Assembly: GCF_026151205.1 (NCBI RefSeq)
Contig: NC_087078.1
Location: 17,811,118 to 17,875,117, forward strand
DNA: 64,000 nt
Reading direction: 5' to 3'
Origin: Bolinopsis microptera
Taxonomy: Eukaryota > Ctenophora > Tentaculata > Lobata > Bolinopsidae
Shown here piece by piece: positions 38,101 to 50,652 of this stretch; the stretch's first letter is position 1; each line of letters starts with the position of its first letter. The position numbers and the translations under genes were made by a program. The notes below the pieces were generated by a model. That model saw only the letters and a list, made by a program, of their open reading frames with translations, searched no databases and had not been told where the DNA came from.

Positions 38101-39380
38101 AAGATAGGGTTTTATTGCAGATAAATACCTTTTCTGTCATTTTTCAGATGACCTCTTCTATCATGAGCCCTGGAAGATCTCGGCAGTCCTCATAACTTTC
38201 CTTGACATAACCAGTATCTGTAATTGCAGGTTCAGGTGACAATGAACTACTATATCTTTCACATCGGTCTCTGTCTCTTTTCAGGTTTCAGGGCAGGTGA
38301 AACCACGATAGCTTTCACATCCGTCCTCTTTTCATTTCACAAGAGCAGCTGACAGAGGATCACAGTGACATATATTCCTCTCTGTCCACAGACACAATCT
38401 CGCGGGTCAGAAACACACTGCTTTCCCCTTGAAGGAGAATGGTAAAACAGCTTTACCACCTCCTCGCTGTAAAGCTAGATCATGTTGACAAGTGCACACA
38501 GACCAGGACAAGGCTGAACACCTGCAATCTTCCTGGCAAACACCAAGGCTGCTCCATGGCTGACAGTACGGATATTTGGATATTGTGTTGCATTGGAGAG
38601 GGATAAAACAGCTAACTGGTACGATCTCAATGTGACCTTTTGTGCACGTGCAAAATTGGGCGCGCAACAAGCACTGCCCGTGATCGACTTCCGATTAGAA
38701 ACAGCATCACTTCAGAAGAGGTGGCAGCTATATCCAATCCATTAGTAACTGAGCAAGCATATCCTGGATGACTATAGCAAAATCACACTTTGCCGCACCT
38801 GCAACGCTTGGTGGGTCACAGGAACATGAACTTGTTCCATTGATTTCAACTCTACCCACTCAGGTCCTCCGTCTTGATGGCTGTGTGGGCGACATGTGAA
38901 GAAGAATGCAGCTGCAAGGTGTCCTGACCAACAATCCTCTTTTAGTTTTTACAATTGCATATTACTTGGTAAAACAATTACAGCATGCCATTGTCAGCCC
39001 AACAGTTGCTTTTTCATCATATTTTGTGCCTGCATTTATTTATTTTTAGCGTCAAACTCATCTGCTCGATCAGCGGGATTCTGTTGCACAGGAAATCTCT
39101 AAAGAATGCTCCTCCGCGCTATCCGTCGGAGAAATACACCTACTACAAGTGTTGGGAAGCAATGCTTTACGTTGCATCAGATACACCTCCAAAGGCTTCA
39201 GCCTGTTCTCTACAACAACTGACCACGGATTATATGAATTAGGAATGCTGTAGAGAAGTGAAAGTGTTGGTCCTGGCAGTCTTTCCAATGAAACCTGGTG
39301 CTTGACCATTCTGAAGGGAGATTAAGCCGCTAATATTGGTGAGAACAGCATTCTGCTGTTTGGTTTAAAAGGAGCGAGGT
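35120..39380. other. No secure gene
   Basis: A mosaic of moderate-GC and AT-rich sequence with many short overlapping open frames on both strands. Minus-strand frames at 35168-35446, 37823-38098 and 38407-38670 are open, but lack motifs or convincing splice borders. Confidence 0.4.
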
Positions 39381-39384
39381 TGTT

Positions 39385-39510
39385 GCGGTGTTTGTTTGCG
39401 ATGGTGTGTTGCGAGTGTTTGTTGCGAGTGTTTTTGTTTGCGAGTGTAGTTGCGATGTTTTTGCGAGTGTTGTTGCGAAGTGTTGTGCGAGTGTGTGCGA
39501 GTGTTGGAGG
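39385..39510. repeat. Degenerate ~12-bp repeat, gttgcgagtgtt
   Basis: Around nine imperfect copies of (g)ttgcgagtgtt with length variation. It creates open frames on both strands. Confidence 0.8.
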
Positions 39511-41999
39511 CGAGCAATCGAGTCAGAAACCATTTTGATAAGGTTTAGACCTGAACATGTTTTGTTTGAGTTAGGAGGCTAACGTGTTGAACTTTGTGAA
39601 CAATTTTGGACTCAAATGACTAAGTTGTTGTCTTGCTTATCTGCACTTCTTAGGAAGTAAATTCCTTAACCATTTGTAATGGTTTGTTGATTGGACGGTG
39701 CCGGTTGTTTTCTTTATGGTCAGACTGATAGGGTTTTGCAGTAGAGTTGAGTAGTCCTGACGAATTTACATGAACCTTGGATACCCACGTTAGGTCGTTG
39801 TTTTGGGTCCTTTGAACATTCAGAGAGGTGCGTGATTGCCTGCTTGAACTTAAGTATTTTACGTTTAAATCAACTATAGAACTCGTGACACCTAATTGGC
39901 CTGGATTGGTAACTTAAGGATCTAGATTGGTAGGAATTGAATGTTGAAGTTGAAATTAAAATAGATGTGTCCTTGATACTGAGGGACAAATTGTTGTTAA
40001 GTGGCAGTGTAACAACTTGTTGTGGACCACTTTCTGGTCAGCTCCAAGTTTTTTGATGGGTATTTGTCTGGTTATGGTTGAAGTCATTTCCTGTCTGTGA
40101 TGTAGTTAAGGGTGTGAAGCAGCAGTCACATTATGTTCCGTATACCCCGATCATAATCAGCTTACTTGCATGAGACCCAAGCTGCCTACGAGAGATCATA
40201 TGATGATTCAATACGCATGAGATTTTTACAAATATTTACTTCAAATACAATTGCTTTTGGCGAAAAAGGCGTCATGAAATAATTTCATAAAAACATATTA
40301 TTTAGGATCAATAGTATAACAAATACTACGAAACGGAATTCCGGCACTATGTAATATCAACAGAACACCTTTCCGACGATAAAACCATTGGCAAGTGCAT
40401 CTTCGACAAATCAGGTCACGACAAAAATAGTTTACAAAGAAAAAATGAAGAAAGTTTAACAACCAATTATGTATTAGCCCTAGAATACGGAAATTGTAGC
40501 GTATTGGCTTACATGTTGACTAAAAGGATCTATATTATTCAAAATTTTTTGAAATATAAATACAGCATGAATAGGAGTCGAAAACTTTAAATTTCACAGA
40601 CTTTATACTTATAGTTATAGTTTCAGAATCATGCCGGTTTCTTTGGTCAAGTCAATATAATAAAATATGGTAAATCGCTTTTTTCAGTGTTAATACTAAA
40701 TCACAATCTTTTTTAAGTATAAAGTACCATAAAACCGGGGAAATTATAATAACTCTGATCACATTGATCATTTGAGGCCCGAGTCCTGACACACTATTAA
40801 CTTTAGCATCAAAAAACTTAGATAATTTTTTAAAGAACGTTTGATTTTATAAATCATAATTTTATTTCAATCCCTTATTTTCGGTCATCAATTGTACCAA
40901 GAATTTAGTTTATCAGACTTTCAATTTTCGAGGTTTAACACAATAAAACAACTAAAAAAGAACGAAAACAAAGTTAATAAAGAAACCTTGAGCTCGATAA
41001 ATTCCTAAAAACCCTGCGAAAACGTAATAATAAAATTTAGAAATTACAAATGAAATAACATTTTGAACCATGCCTTGTTTTGCAAAGCAGCTTTGTCATG
41101 TTCAGCAAAGCTAATTTCAACTTCATTAATAATATTATCCGTTGGTTTTATAATTTGACACTTGAATTCCAGAGATTCAGGAATCCTCTTGAATTGAAGT
41201 GTTGTGATTCGAAGTGTTTGAGAAGAGTCTGAAGGCGAATTGACGTGTGTTTCCAAGTTGACGTTTACTCAGAAAACAGTAATACTTCCGGTACAATTTA
41301 CAGAATCATAAATTTACTAATAATAACCTAATAATCAAAGAAAACTACTACTCTATGCCGTCGTGCAGCTGTTATGTTTAAGTCATGTATTAATAGGAGT
41401 GGATCCCAGCAGATGCGCGGACGCCCCAGTGACGATGCCTACTTCCTAAACCTCTCTAATATTTAATAGGTAAGTTTAAAACTGGTTACCCTGTCATAAT
41501 TGTAGCAGACTTCCAGCTAAAGGCTAGTGGAACTACAACTGGGACGTCAGTGACAATCTGGCGCCAAGTTTATTGAACTGCCATGAAATGCATCCAATAG
41601 CTTAGGCGAGTTCATTATATTGTTCTGTAAATATTTCCACAAAACGATCAAGAAGTTAATATTATAACATTAATATCATAAAAGAGGAATTTTATAATGA
41701 AAACCAGGATCAATTTTTTCTTTCTTTTGAGATTCCCTTGTTCAGCTAAAATTTTATTTTCGATTAAAATTAAGAATGACTTTTAAGATTTAAAGACTTT
41801 AAACCTCGAGAAAACAAATAAAGGACCAAAACATATTTTTTAAGTTGAATCGTCTGCCCTTTAAGTTACCACGGTGGATCGTGACCTGCCTAGACCTGAT
41901 ATAAGGTTAATGGCACAAAAATAATTTCCTGGTGAATTCTAAAATAAATTAGACTTAATGAAATTTCAAATAAATCATGTATAAGATAATTGAAGGTTC
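39511..41999. other. AT-rich spacer
   Basis: Nothing recognisable. A minus-strand open stretch at 41044-41256 reads like protein but lacks an ATG and a clear acceptor. Confidence 0.45.
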
Positions 42000-42233
42000 T
42001 TAAGCCTTGTTATGATAAAAAATTAAAGCTCCTGCAGCTGCATAGTGCAGAATGACAATCAAGGATTGTGATATAACGGAAGCTGCACATGGCAATTTAT
42101 AAAACTGATACCGTGAACCATGAAGTCTTTGGGAGTTTAAGAAACCAAGGGAACCGCCCAAGACCTCTGCTAAGAATCCGCCGACTGATGCTGGCTGTAA
42201 ACAGCGAACAGTCTCATGTTTCTCGTTGTCCAT
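42000..42233 (-). CDS. Small hypothetical protein with one hydrophobic segment
   Basis: 77 codons from ATG at 42233 to TAA at 42000, unspliced. The N-terminal part is polar, followed by GGFLAEVLGGSLGFLNSQ and a C-terminal hydrophobic stretch (ASVISQSLIVILHYAAAGAL) that could be a membrane helix. I do not recognise it. Length is near what chance can give in this region, so it may be spurious. Confidence 0.3.
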   Translation of the reverse strand: MDNEKHETVRCLQPASVGGFLAEVLGGSLGFLNSQRLHGSRYQFYKLPCAASVISQSLIVILHYAAAGALIFYHNKA

Positions 42234-45200
42234 CCCCTATACGCCTATACAGCTTGTAGCCAACTACCCGCAAACAAACGAATTTAGATATCCAGCACTG
42301 TTTATCTTCCGCCAATTCGCACCAACGACCAGAAAGCTACGGTTGATCAGCCAATACTATTACTAATCACGGTAACTTAGGACGGAGACACCGTGTGGTG
42401 GAGACGCATGAGTCTTGGCCTGCAGGCGTGCTAGCCCGAACGGAACCAAGGTACCCAAATGTAAGGTATGTGTTGTAGGTTTAATTACATACAAACGCGC
42501 GCCGACTTGGACCGCAAATTTTACGAGTATCACACGTTTTTAGTAACTGTGGTCAGCGAATACTAACACTGTAATCAATTGTGTATCTTCCCAATGAATT
42601 GTCTCTTTTTGAAACGAAGTGTCTAATTCCATTAAAGTTAAACTAGGAAGATTCACATTATACTTTATGCTGAATCACCATCCCCCGCGGCTTCTTATAA
42701 ATAATTCCCTCAGACTCTATAATCTGTTCGTTCAGCCCATATCTATCATTCCTATCTTATGAAATGGTCATGGAACAAACGTTTGTTTAAGTACGAACTC
42801 CAGGATATTGTATTCGTGCAACTTTCCCACAACTCCGGTGGGAGACAAACCGTACCAAAATTCGATTCATATTTTTCGAGGACCATCTATTAATAATGCG
42901 ACACATTCATAAAAACAAATTCTCACCGTAAGGCCCCTTGTTTTGGGGGGGAAAATAGTTTTTCCCCCCCCTCAAGCCGGGAAGTCACCAAAGTCCATCA
43001 CGATAGATACGAATGTTCACAGATCAACTAAAGTTTAACTACTTCAAACGAGAAATACTCTGTTGAGATTAATGAGCCCTCAAAAAGCTGGATTGTCACA
43101 TCATCCTCCTGAAGTCAGTTCTGATTCACGACCCAAGGAACAACCGTCACCCAATCGAAGTAGCCGTCCCACCACATCATTGAGGTGTGATGATGACCAG
43201 AAGACGGGAGTTCCTAATGACAACATCTCGGAATTACCCATCGCCTGATGTCAGGCAATAAATTGGTGTAACCATAGTCAGGCGCAACTGCGTTACTGAG
43301 ATCAGTAGTTTTTCCCAGCGTGCCTCGCAATAATCGTCCAGTGAAGCTCAAGCCGGAAACCGCCAGCCGCAATCAGGGTCATGAAGCTGTGGCAAGTAGT
43401 TTGCCATGAAACGAAGTGTGATGAATGGGTACCTCTCACCTGCAGATGGAGCATTTACACACATAGAAGCCGGGTTTCCTGCTGCTAAATTAATAACCTC
43501 CCTGTTATACGCAATGAAACATTTAGCAGTATTCCTTCCATGTTTTGTACGAACTTCACAGACGAATTGTTCACCTACCGTTAACTTGGTGACAAGCAAT
43601 GAGGACGGGTTCGCATACAAAACAAAAAAAACAAACCCCCCCCAAAAAAAAAATTTCCCCCCCCAGAAGCAGCTTTGTCACGAATCCTCACAAATAGATT
43701 GACTGATTAACAAGAGGCGATGACTACTCCACTCAAAGCAGCCAAACCACGGACACACTTTACGGGCTGGCGTTTTCGGACTTAAATCGTTTTTTTTTTT
43801 TTTTTGTTAAGTTTTTTTTATTTATTATTTTATCTTCCGGGCAACAATATTTGATTTGTTACTCACATGGGGTTCATAAGGTGCTCAGTAATGTATTTAT
43901 TGTGCACGTAACAACATTAAATACAAACTCATGTCATAACCGAGATGCCAAGGTTATCCACGTACAATTTCAGAGTCAGGTTACTCTCAGACACCCTACC
44001 TCCCAGCCTGAGGAAGGAATCAACCCAATCTGTATTCATATCATTACAGCTACAGTCACGACGGCGCCGCCATAGACAAGTCAGAATCGCAAATATTTGT
44101 ATTAGAAAAACAAGGTATAGTTTTATTTTCTCACAAAAAATTATATCATATCCGATAAAGTAAAGTGTTCCTACATTTTTGTTCGACACCAAAACCCTTG
44201 CTAAATACGGACCTTCACAAAAGTCTTGCAGGACTGATCAATGTACCATATCAACGGCGAAATTTAGAGTAATACGTGGGAACAGGACACATCCTTGCAT
44301 GGCAAGAGGGTAGCAACACAATGTACAGCTTGAAAAGAGTCCTTCCTGATTTAAAATTATGAAAAGCTGTCCTCGAACAGTGTCGATTAGACAGTGATGT
44401 CAATCGATACCATGGGTATCAGAGATAAACAAAGGATCAACCAACCAGTGAATTCATAGCAAGATCGCTCCGACCGAAACACTGGTCTCAACATCTTCAG
44501 AAACGGACATTTATCAGAATGTTTATCTCACGTGGCTTCCACGTGAGGTTTCTCGAGCGGAACTCTGGGAAATAATTCGGCTCTAGACAATCACAGAACT
44601 ACCACAATGGCAAATCACAGAAGTTTTTATTCTAAGTGACTCCAACGTTTTCCCACGACGGTCGCATATTTACAGTCGAAAGAACATTGTTTAAACCTCC
44701 AGATACCCGCTATTGCTGTTTATTCAATACATCAATGTATAATGATAATATTTTATCTATTTAAAGCCTTGTATTACGTCATAATACAAGGCTAACTAAA
44801 AATAATTAGAAGTTGTCGAACAAAGTTTGAAAGAGAGCAAGGGCAAAAGATATATGTTCAGGCGTATTTCATTATAAACCATGCATCCTGGTTGACGGGT
44901 AGAATATACAATTGAATGTATAGTATGTAACACGACCATTGAAAAAAAGTTGAGAGATAGAACTTTTAGACCTATCAGAATTGATCAGACTAGAACTTGT
45001 AAACAAAACAAGCATTGCCCCATTTTAAGTTAATTAACAAAATATTAATTGCCCAACTAGAAAAATAAGTTACAAATAGTATTAAGTTTGATAATTTTAC
45101 AAGTATGGTATTATGTAGAATTTAATGAGAGATGATTTCTACCCGATTATATGACACATTGGAACACCTCTACTACTAATGCTTAACTTCGAAAAATTGG

Positions 45201-45326
45201 CGCGATACATTTTCTTTTGATTAAACTAACGTGTGAAATACAGCGTTCAGCATAAAAGTGATCACCCCAGCTGATAATACAAAGTGGACAACATTTAGGA
45301 AAAGCATATTAAACTAATCACCTGTG
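42234..45326. other. Spacer with homopolymer-rich patches
   Basis: No secure gene. Runs such as ttttttggggggg near 42940-42970, alternating C and A runs at 43635-43665 and poly-T at 43790-43805 are places where base counts are least reliable. The minus-strand stretch 43348-43620 is open and protein-like but has no ATG. Confidence 0.4.
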
Positions 45327-45710
45327 TTATCGACAATACATGCATGGAAGATCGTGTCCGACAATATGGCATGAGCATCCGAGGGGTCGCAGGACGCGGA
45401 CCCGGACCAGCTCATTTTCTAGCGACAGCTCAAGATCCCAGTCCCAGGTCCGAGCCCACGTCAACAATGCCTCCAACATGGTTACTGCATTACCCCTTAA
45501 AATAGACATGCGATAACAACCCATACAAAATAAGATTAATTGAGTTTTTTAATCTGTTACAAGACAGAATAAAGAATGAACATACCAAGGGCAACCAAAT
45601 GGAGCTTGATTCACGATCGCAAGGGCGAGCTGTTGAGCGCCGGTCAGGCCAGCCTCCGGTTCTGCTTCCACCTCGTCCACCATTTCAAATTCCAATTGAT
45701 CAGCAACCAT
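45327..45710 (-). CDS. Small two-exon hypothetical protein
   Basis: ATG at 45710. Exon 1 is 45710-45586 (41 codons plus 2 bases, donor GTATGT) and begins MVADQLEFEMVDEVEAEPEA. The intron is 90 bases. Exon 2 is 45495-45327, where the acceptor TTTTAAG completes a TGG codon; it then reads GNAVTMLEALLTWARTWDWD and on to a stop. About 97 residues, acidic N-terminus, cysteines near the C-terminus. Family unknown. It is transcribed divergently from the F-box-like gene, with 186 bases between the start codons. Confidence 0.35.
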
Positions 45711-45896
45711 TTTAGTGTAGTTTTAACAGAACGAAATTAAATAAATAGTAAATACTTCAGTGCAAGTCCCAGATCATCGAAGCAACTGATGTCACGTGGC
45801 CTATAATCGGCCACAAATTAAGGAAGTGCAGTACTACGAAGCAATTGACACATAAGTTGGTTTTGTAATTTCCTTTTGAGAGACACTTATACTCTG

Positions 45897-46592
45897 ATGG
45901 ATCTTCCAATGGAACTTGTGCTGCAGATATTCTGTTTCCTGCCGTTTACAGATGTAATGACCATATCGAACAGTAACAGCCCAGTCCTTCGATACCTCAT
46001 AAGCACCAATTTCCTCAAAAGATGGTTAAATTACCATAATGGCTCCTCCATATTCTTTCATTACAACCAGCGGAACCCTTGCAGACAGATTCATATCCCC
46101 TTGATAAACAAACTAATCAACATCCACAAATCCATAGAGACCGCCAAAGAATCATGCAGATCAATAGACGGTAGCTTCATACTCGTAAAGTATTTAACAC
46201 TAAAAATCCCATCAGAACCGTTCATAACAGTAAATAATATAAAAGCTGCTATAATAGTAAACTTAGTTAAATATCTACGAGACCACCATACAAATTTGTA
46301 TCTACTCATATTAGAAGATGCAATATTGCATAAAACGATCCCAAAGAGGAAAAATGCCACACTTCCTCAATTAACTCTAGTACACAAAATATTAATGAAG
46401 TTCATACATTACGTGCAGCTTTATGACGTTGACTTCCTACTATCAGAACTGGTCACAATTTTAAATATCGCGGAACATATTTCAAAATTTTTAAAACTAT
46501 TACGCCAACAGGAGAGGGGTTCCAAAGTAATCGAAGTACATAAACAGTGTAGTAACAGTGATATTTTAAATGTTATTATTATAATTTTTTAA
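45897..46592 (+). CDS. F-box-like protein, intronless
   Basis: 231 codons from ATG at 45897 to TAA at 46592; the frame is open a little further upstream without an ATG. The N-terminus MDLPMELVLQIFCFLPFTDV followed by NSPVLRYLISTNFLKRWL is the F-box pattern (LP-E---IF-FLP--D, then a hydrophobic helix and W). F-box proteins use this segment to bind Skp1 in SCF ubiquitin ligases, and the remainder selects the target. The remainder here has no LRR, WD or Kelch repeat; it is an alpha-helical, lysine-rich AT-rich sequence. A decayed relative lies directly downstream. Intronless structure among intron-bearing neighbours suggests retroposition or acquisition from a mobile or viral source, which cannot be settled here. 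Confidence 0.65.
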   Translation: MDLPMELVLQIFCFLPFTDVMTISNSNSPVLRYLISTNFLKRWLNYHNGSSIFFHYNQRNPCRQIHIPLINKLINIHKSIETAKESCRSIDGSFILVKYLTLKIPSEPFITVNNIKAAIIVNLVKYLRDHHTNLYLLILEDAILHKTIPKRKNATLPQLTLVHKILMKFIHYVQLYDVDFLLSELVTILNIAEHISKFLKLLRQQERGSKVIEVHKQCSNSDILNVIIIIF

Positions 46593-46719
46593 AGAAAGAA
46601 AGTTGTTGATAATTCGGTTTAAAAAAAAGAAGAAAATATATGTCTGTAATCATCATTGTCTAAAATGATTCATGTACAGCATAATTTGTTACATAAATGT
46701 TTAATATTGTACTAGTATC

Positions 46720-47365
46720 AGTGAACATTTTCTGCTTCCTGCCTTTTATAGACGTACTCACCATTTCAACCAGTAATAGTCCGGTTCTACTGCTTCCTGC
46801 CTTTTATAGACGTACTCACCATTTCAACCAGTAATAGTCCGGTTCTACGATCCCTGATCACCACAACCTTCCTCAAACAGTGGCTAAAATACCATAATGG
46901 TAAATGGCTCGGCAACAACCTTTCATCATAACCAACGAAACTCAGAAAGACAGATTCACGTACCTTAAATGGAAAAACTCAAGAACATTCATAAATCCAT
47001 AGTGACTGCCCGAGATGTAAGCCAAATAGACGGTAGTTACATATTAGTAAATTACCTAAAACTCAAAATCGAATCAGGACCATTCACGAGGGTAAACTAC
47101 AGAAAAACAGCTTTAATACTAAATTTGGTTCGATATCTACGGGATCACCATAGACAATTTTATATACTCATTTTAGAAGACGCGATAATGCATAGGACAG
47201 CCCCAAAAAGGAAGAAGGCCACACTTCCGCAATTAAATTTAGTACACAATATTCTCATGAGGTTCATAAATTATGTACAAGTTTATGATTTTGATTTTCT
47301 TCCTATCAGAAATTGTTACCATGTTAGATGTTTCGGAACACATTTCAAAAATTTTTAAAACTGCA
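46720..47365 (+). pseudogene. Second, broken copy of the F-box-like gene
   Basis: Parallels the preceding gene: FCFLPFIDVLTIS, NSPVL, FLKQWLKYHNG, then a long in-frame stretch from 46969 (KLKNIHKSIVTA, LVRYLRDHHRQFYILILEDA, KRKKATLPQLNLVHNILMRF) ending at 47358. The N-terminal part contains a 58-bp direct duplication (about 46730-46787 repeated at 46788-46845) and frame breaks, so it is a pseudogene. Confidence 0.7.
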
Positions 47366-47604
47366 TCGACAGGAGAGGGGTTCCAACATAATTGAAGTAT
47401 ATAAGATTGAATAATAAGAGTGATATTTTAAATGTTAATATTTTTTGAAAAGGAAGACAGTTGTTATTATTTCTGTAAATAGCTAATAAAAAATGTATGT
47501 CTGAAGTAAACAGTATTTAAAGTAATTCATGTACAGCATAATGTCATATAAATGTTCAAATATTATAGGTGTGAAAATATTTCGTTAAAAGTAGTATAAG
47601 TTAA

Positions 47605-47665
47605 ATTATTATACTATATAATAATATAGTATAATATTATTATTATACTATATAATATTATATAC
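47605..47665. repeat. AT-palindromic tract
   Basis: Overlapping ttatactatataata/tattatatagtataa motifs give several self-complementary arms. Intergenic between F-box-like fragments. Confidence 0.7.
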
Positions 47666-48098
47666 ATACAAAAATGTGTGTAAGTGTGAAATGTTACATG
47701 AAAATTATTTTACTATTCAAGGAGTACCAACAATTAATGGGACTATAAAACCGCCCTTTACCCTCAGAAAACTGTCTTTTGTTCGAATCGTAAAAGTTAT
47801 CTCTGAATAGTTAACCAACACTTATAGTTTTCGTTGTAACATTGTTTCCTAAAGTTCCCGAGTTTCATTTCCGAGTCTACAATCAATCAAAATTACACAA
47901 TGCAAATTGAAGTCCTACCTTTGAAGTACTAACTACCAGAGACGATCAACTCACTTACTCGCAGTTACAATATTTTATATAAATGTATGACCTTATAGTA
48001 TTGCGAGAATATCTCATTAAATGTAGTGTAATTTAAATTATTATACTACAACAACAAAAAAAAGATATTTTTGTGAAACTTTAATAAAAATTAATTAA

Positions 48099-48407
48099 TG
48101 TCTAGCAGAATAGACTTCCATTTCTTGTCCCGTGCCGAATTAGCTCCCCGGGAACCTTTATGGCTATGCAGAGGGTAACTCTTCGACTATAGGAGATCCA
48201 CACTCCTTGAACTTGAAGCAACAGTTCATGATCTCAAATGGGAAGTGAACGAATTAGGAAATGGATCAATTTCTGCCATTTCCCAACATAAATGGGTAAA
48301 GAGTAACAACTCAGATGTCGCAAACCATTACGCTGAATTTGATGCTACACGAAAAACGTACGGTTCTCCGACCTTTCTCCGCTTGATAAAACTATAAAAC
48401 GAACTCA
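48099..48407 (+). pseudogene. 103-codon frame with one internal stop, family unknown
   Basis: From ATG at 48099 the frame runs to TAA at 48405 with a single in-frame TAA after 27 codons (about 48180). The downstream part (RSTLLELEATVHDLKWEVNE, then SISAISQHKWVKSNN) reads like ordinary protein. One stop in an otherwise open frame suggests a recent pseudogene or a base error. Part of the same intronless island as the F-box-like genes. Confidence 0.4.
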
Positions 48408-48921
48408 CCATTGCAGATAACACAAAATAACATAGCCCTCATATCACAGGTTCTAGGTTGCAGCAACTCTCTCCAAAATATTTCATAATACAGGCTTTAA
48501 TAACTGTTATTACCGCATGAAACTATTCTTTAAAAGATTTTTACACAATGGCTTTATTTGTAAGACATTTCCAAAAAAGAAGAAGTTCCACTTACTTAAA
48601 GAACTAACAATTATTTTCGAAATACACATTGATCTGTCAAATCTTCATAATCTTCACAGTTATACTTATCTTCCCTGTGAACTTATGGCTTTCATAGACT
48701 TTAAATTTATATTTCACAGAGACAATGCGTAAAATAGGCTAAAAATGTTTTTTTTAACGGTTATCCAATCAACATTCTACGTCAATCGTTTAAAGTTATA
48801 AAAATAAAGATTGCAAAAATATTACAAAGAAAAAAAATATATTTTGATATTATCTTATGTTGTGTATTTATAATGTTTTACATACGTAAGCCTAAGGGGA
48901 AAGACAGTGGGAAGAAATCTG

Positions 48922-50644
48922 GGTTCTTTTGCGATAGTCAAAACGCGACAACTAGCGCTGGATGGCGACAACTAGCGCTATCCAGCGCTAGTTGTCGCCA
49001 TCCAGCGCTAGTTGTCGCTATCCAGCGCTGGATAACGCTGGCCAGCGCAAAATATATATGTTCGATAATTGTCGCTATCCAGCGCTAGTTGTCGCCATCC
49101 AGCGCTAGTTGTCGCCATCCAGCGCTAGTTGTCGCTGGCTATGCGACACTGTCGCACGCGATAGTTTGCGATGGCCAGCGCAACTGGCCATCGCAGAAAA
49201 CAGTTCGATAACTAGCGCTGGATAGCGACAACTAGCGCTGGATAGCGACAACTAGCGCTGGCCAGCGCTGGCCAGCGCTAAGCGATAGCCAGCGCTGGCC
49301 AGCGCTGGCAATCGATATCCAGCGCAAAATTTTTGCGCTATTACTCGTCAGCTAGCGCTGGCCAGCGCTAGTTGTCGCTATCCAGCGCTAACCAGCGCTA
49401 ACCAGCGCTAACCAGCGCTAGTTGTCGCTAACCAGCGCTAACCAGCGCTAGCCAGCGCTAACCAGCGCTAACCAGCGCTAGCCAGCGCTAGCCAGCGCTA
49501 GCCAGCGCTGGCCAGCGCTAGCTGACGAGTAATATCGCAACTATATTGAATTGTGCTGGCTGACAAGTAATACTAATATCGAGCGTGCTAAATCACTCTA
49601 CAGTCGATCTTCGAGATTGTTCTAAAAGGGCCCCCGATGGTTGTAAGTTGTAACCAACTTCAATCGATGTATTTTCGGACGCTAATTCCGAATCAACCCC
49701 CATGGGCCCATGACATAGGGTTAAAATGCTCTCCTGACGAGATATTGGCGAAAAACTGTACATGTATCGATCACGTGATATGACCGTATAAGGAAGTTAG
49801 TCTAATTTCTCGTTATTGTTAGGGTTTCAGCATATGTTTTTGTTAAGAATTGGGTTAGGGTTAGGGTTGGGATCAGATTAGAGGGTTAGGGTTTCGAAAA
49901 GTCGTTCAGAACCAGCTAGATCAGAGTCAGAGAATGGGTTAAAAAAGTCACGTGACAGTCGAGTGTAAAGTGATTAATCATCATCCAAGTAATATCGCAA
50001 GTATATGATTTTGATACATATTATATTGCGCTGGCTAGCGCTGGCTACCGCTGGCTAACGCTGGCTAGCGCTGGATAGCGACAACTTGCGCTGGATAGCG
50101 ACAACTAGCGCTGGCTAGCGCTGGATAGCGACAACTAGCGCTGGATAGCGACAACTAGCGCTGTCTAGCGCTGGCCAGCGCTGGCCAGCGCTAGCTGACG
50201 AGTAATAGCGCAAAAATTTTGCGCTGGATATCGATGGCCAGCGCTGGCCAGCGCTGGCTATCGCTTAGCGCTGGCCAGCGCTGGCCAGCGCTAGTTGTCG
50301 CTATCCAGCGCTAGTTGTCGCTATCCAGCGCTAGTTATCGAACTGTTTTCTGCGATGGCCAGTTGCGCTGGCCATCGCAAACTATCGCGTGCGACAGTGT
50401 CGCATAGCCAGCGACAACTAGCGCTGGATGGCGACAACTAGCGCTGGATGGCGACAACTAGCGCTGGATGGCGACAACTAGCGCTGGATAGCGACAATTA
50501 TCGAACATATATATTTTGCGCTGGCCAGCGTTATCCAGCGCTGGATAGCGACAACTAGCGCTGGATGGCGACAACTAGCGCTGGATAGCGCTAGTTGTCG
50601 CCATCCAGCGCTAGTTGTCGCGTTTTGACTATCGCAAAAGAACC
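48922..50644. mobile_element. Foldback element, 1723 bp, ~600-bp inverted arms of GCGCTGG repeats, 8-bp target duplication
   Basis: The left end ggttcttttgcgatagtc is exactly mirrored at the right end. Both arms (about 48922-49548 and 50018-50644) are built from short modules agcgctgg, gcgacaact and ccagcgct, many of them self-palindromic (agcgct). Flanks are gaaatctg at 48914-48921 and 50645-50652. A paralogous uninterrupted site, agtaggaagaaatctgttca, occurs at 51566-51585 and confirms the borders. The arms are non-coding. The ~470-bp centre has no ORF but contains interspersed TTAGGG units. Confidence 0.93.
49853..49895 (+). repeat. Short TTAGGG-type repeats in the centre of the foldback element
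   Basis: gggttagggttagggttggg, a spacer, then agggttagggttt. This is the canonical animal telomere hexamer in about five imperfect copies inside a mobile element, not a chromosome end. Confidence 0.7.
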
Positions 50645-50652
50645 GAAATCTG

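Noticed and set aside
43348-43620. 90-codon minus frame with protein-like composition
   Set aside because: No ATG, no convincing acceptor or donor, overlapping open frame on the other strand, flanked by unreliable homopolymers.
47770-47790. tRNA B-box-like GTTCGAATC
   Set aside because: No matching A-box or cloverleaf could be drawn around it.
49853-49895. Chromosome end or telomere
   Set aside because: Only a few imperfect TTAGGG units, embedded in the core of a mobile element with unique sequence on both sides.
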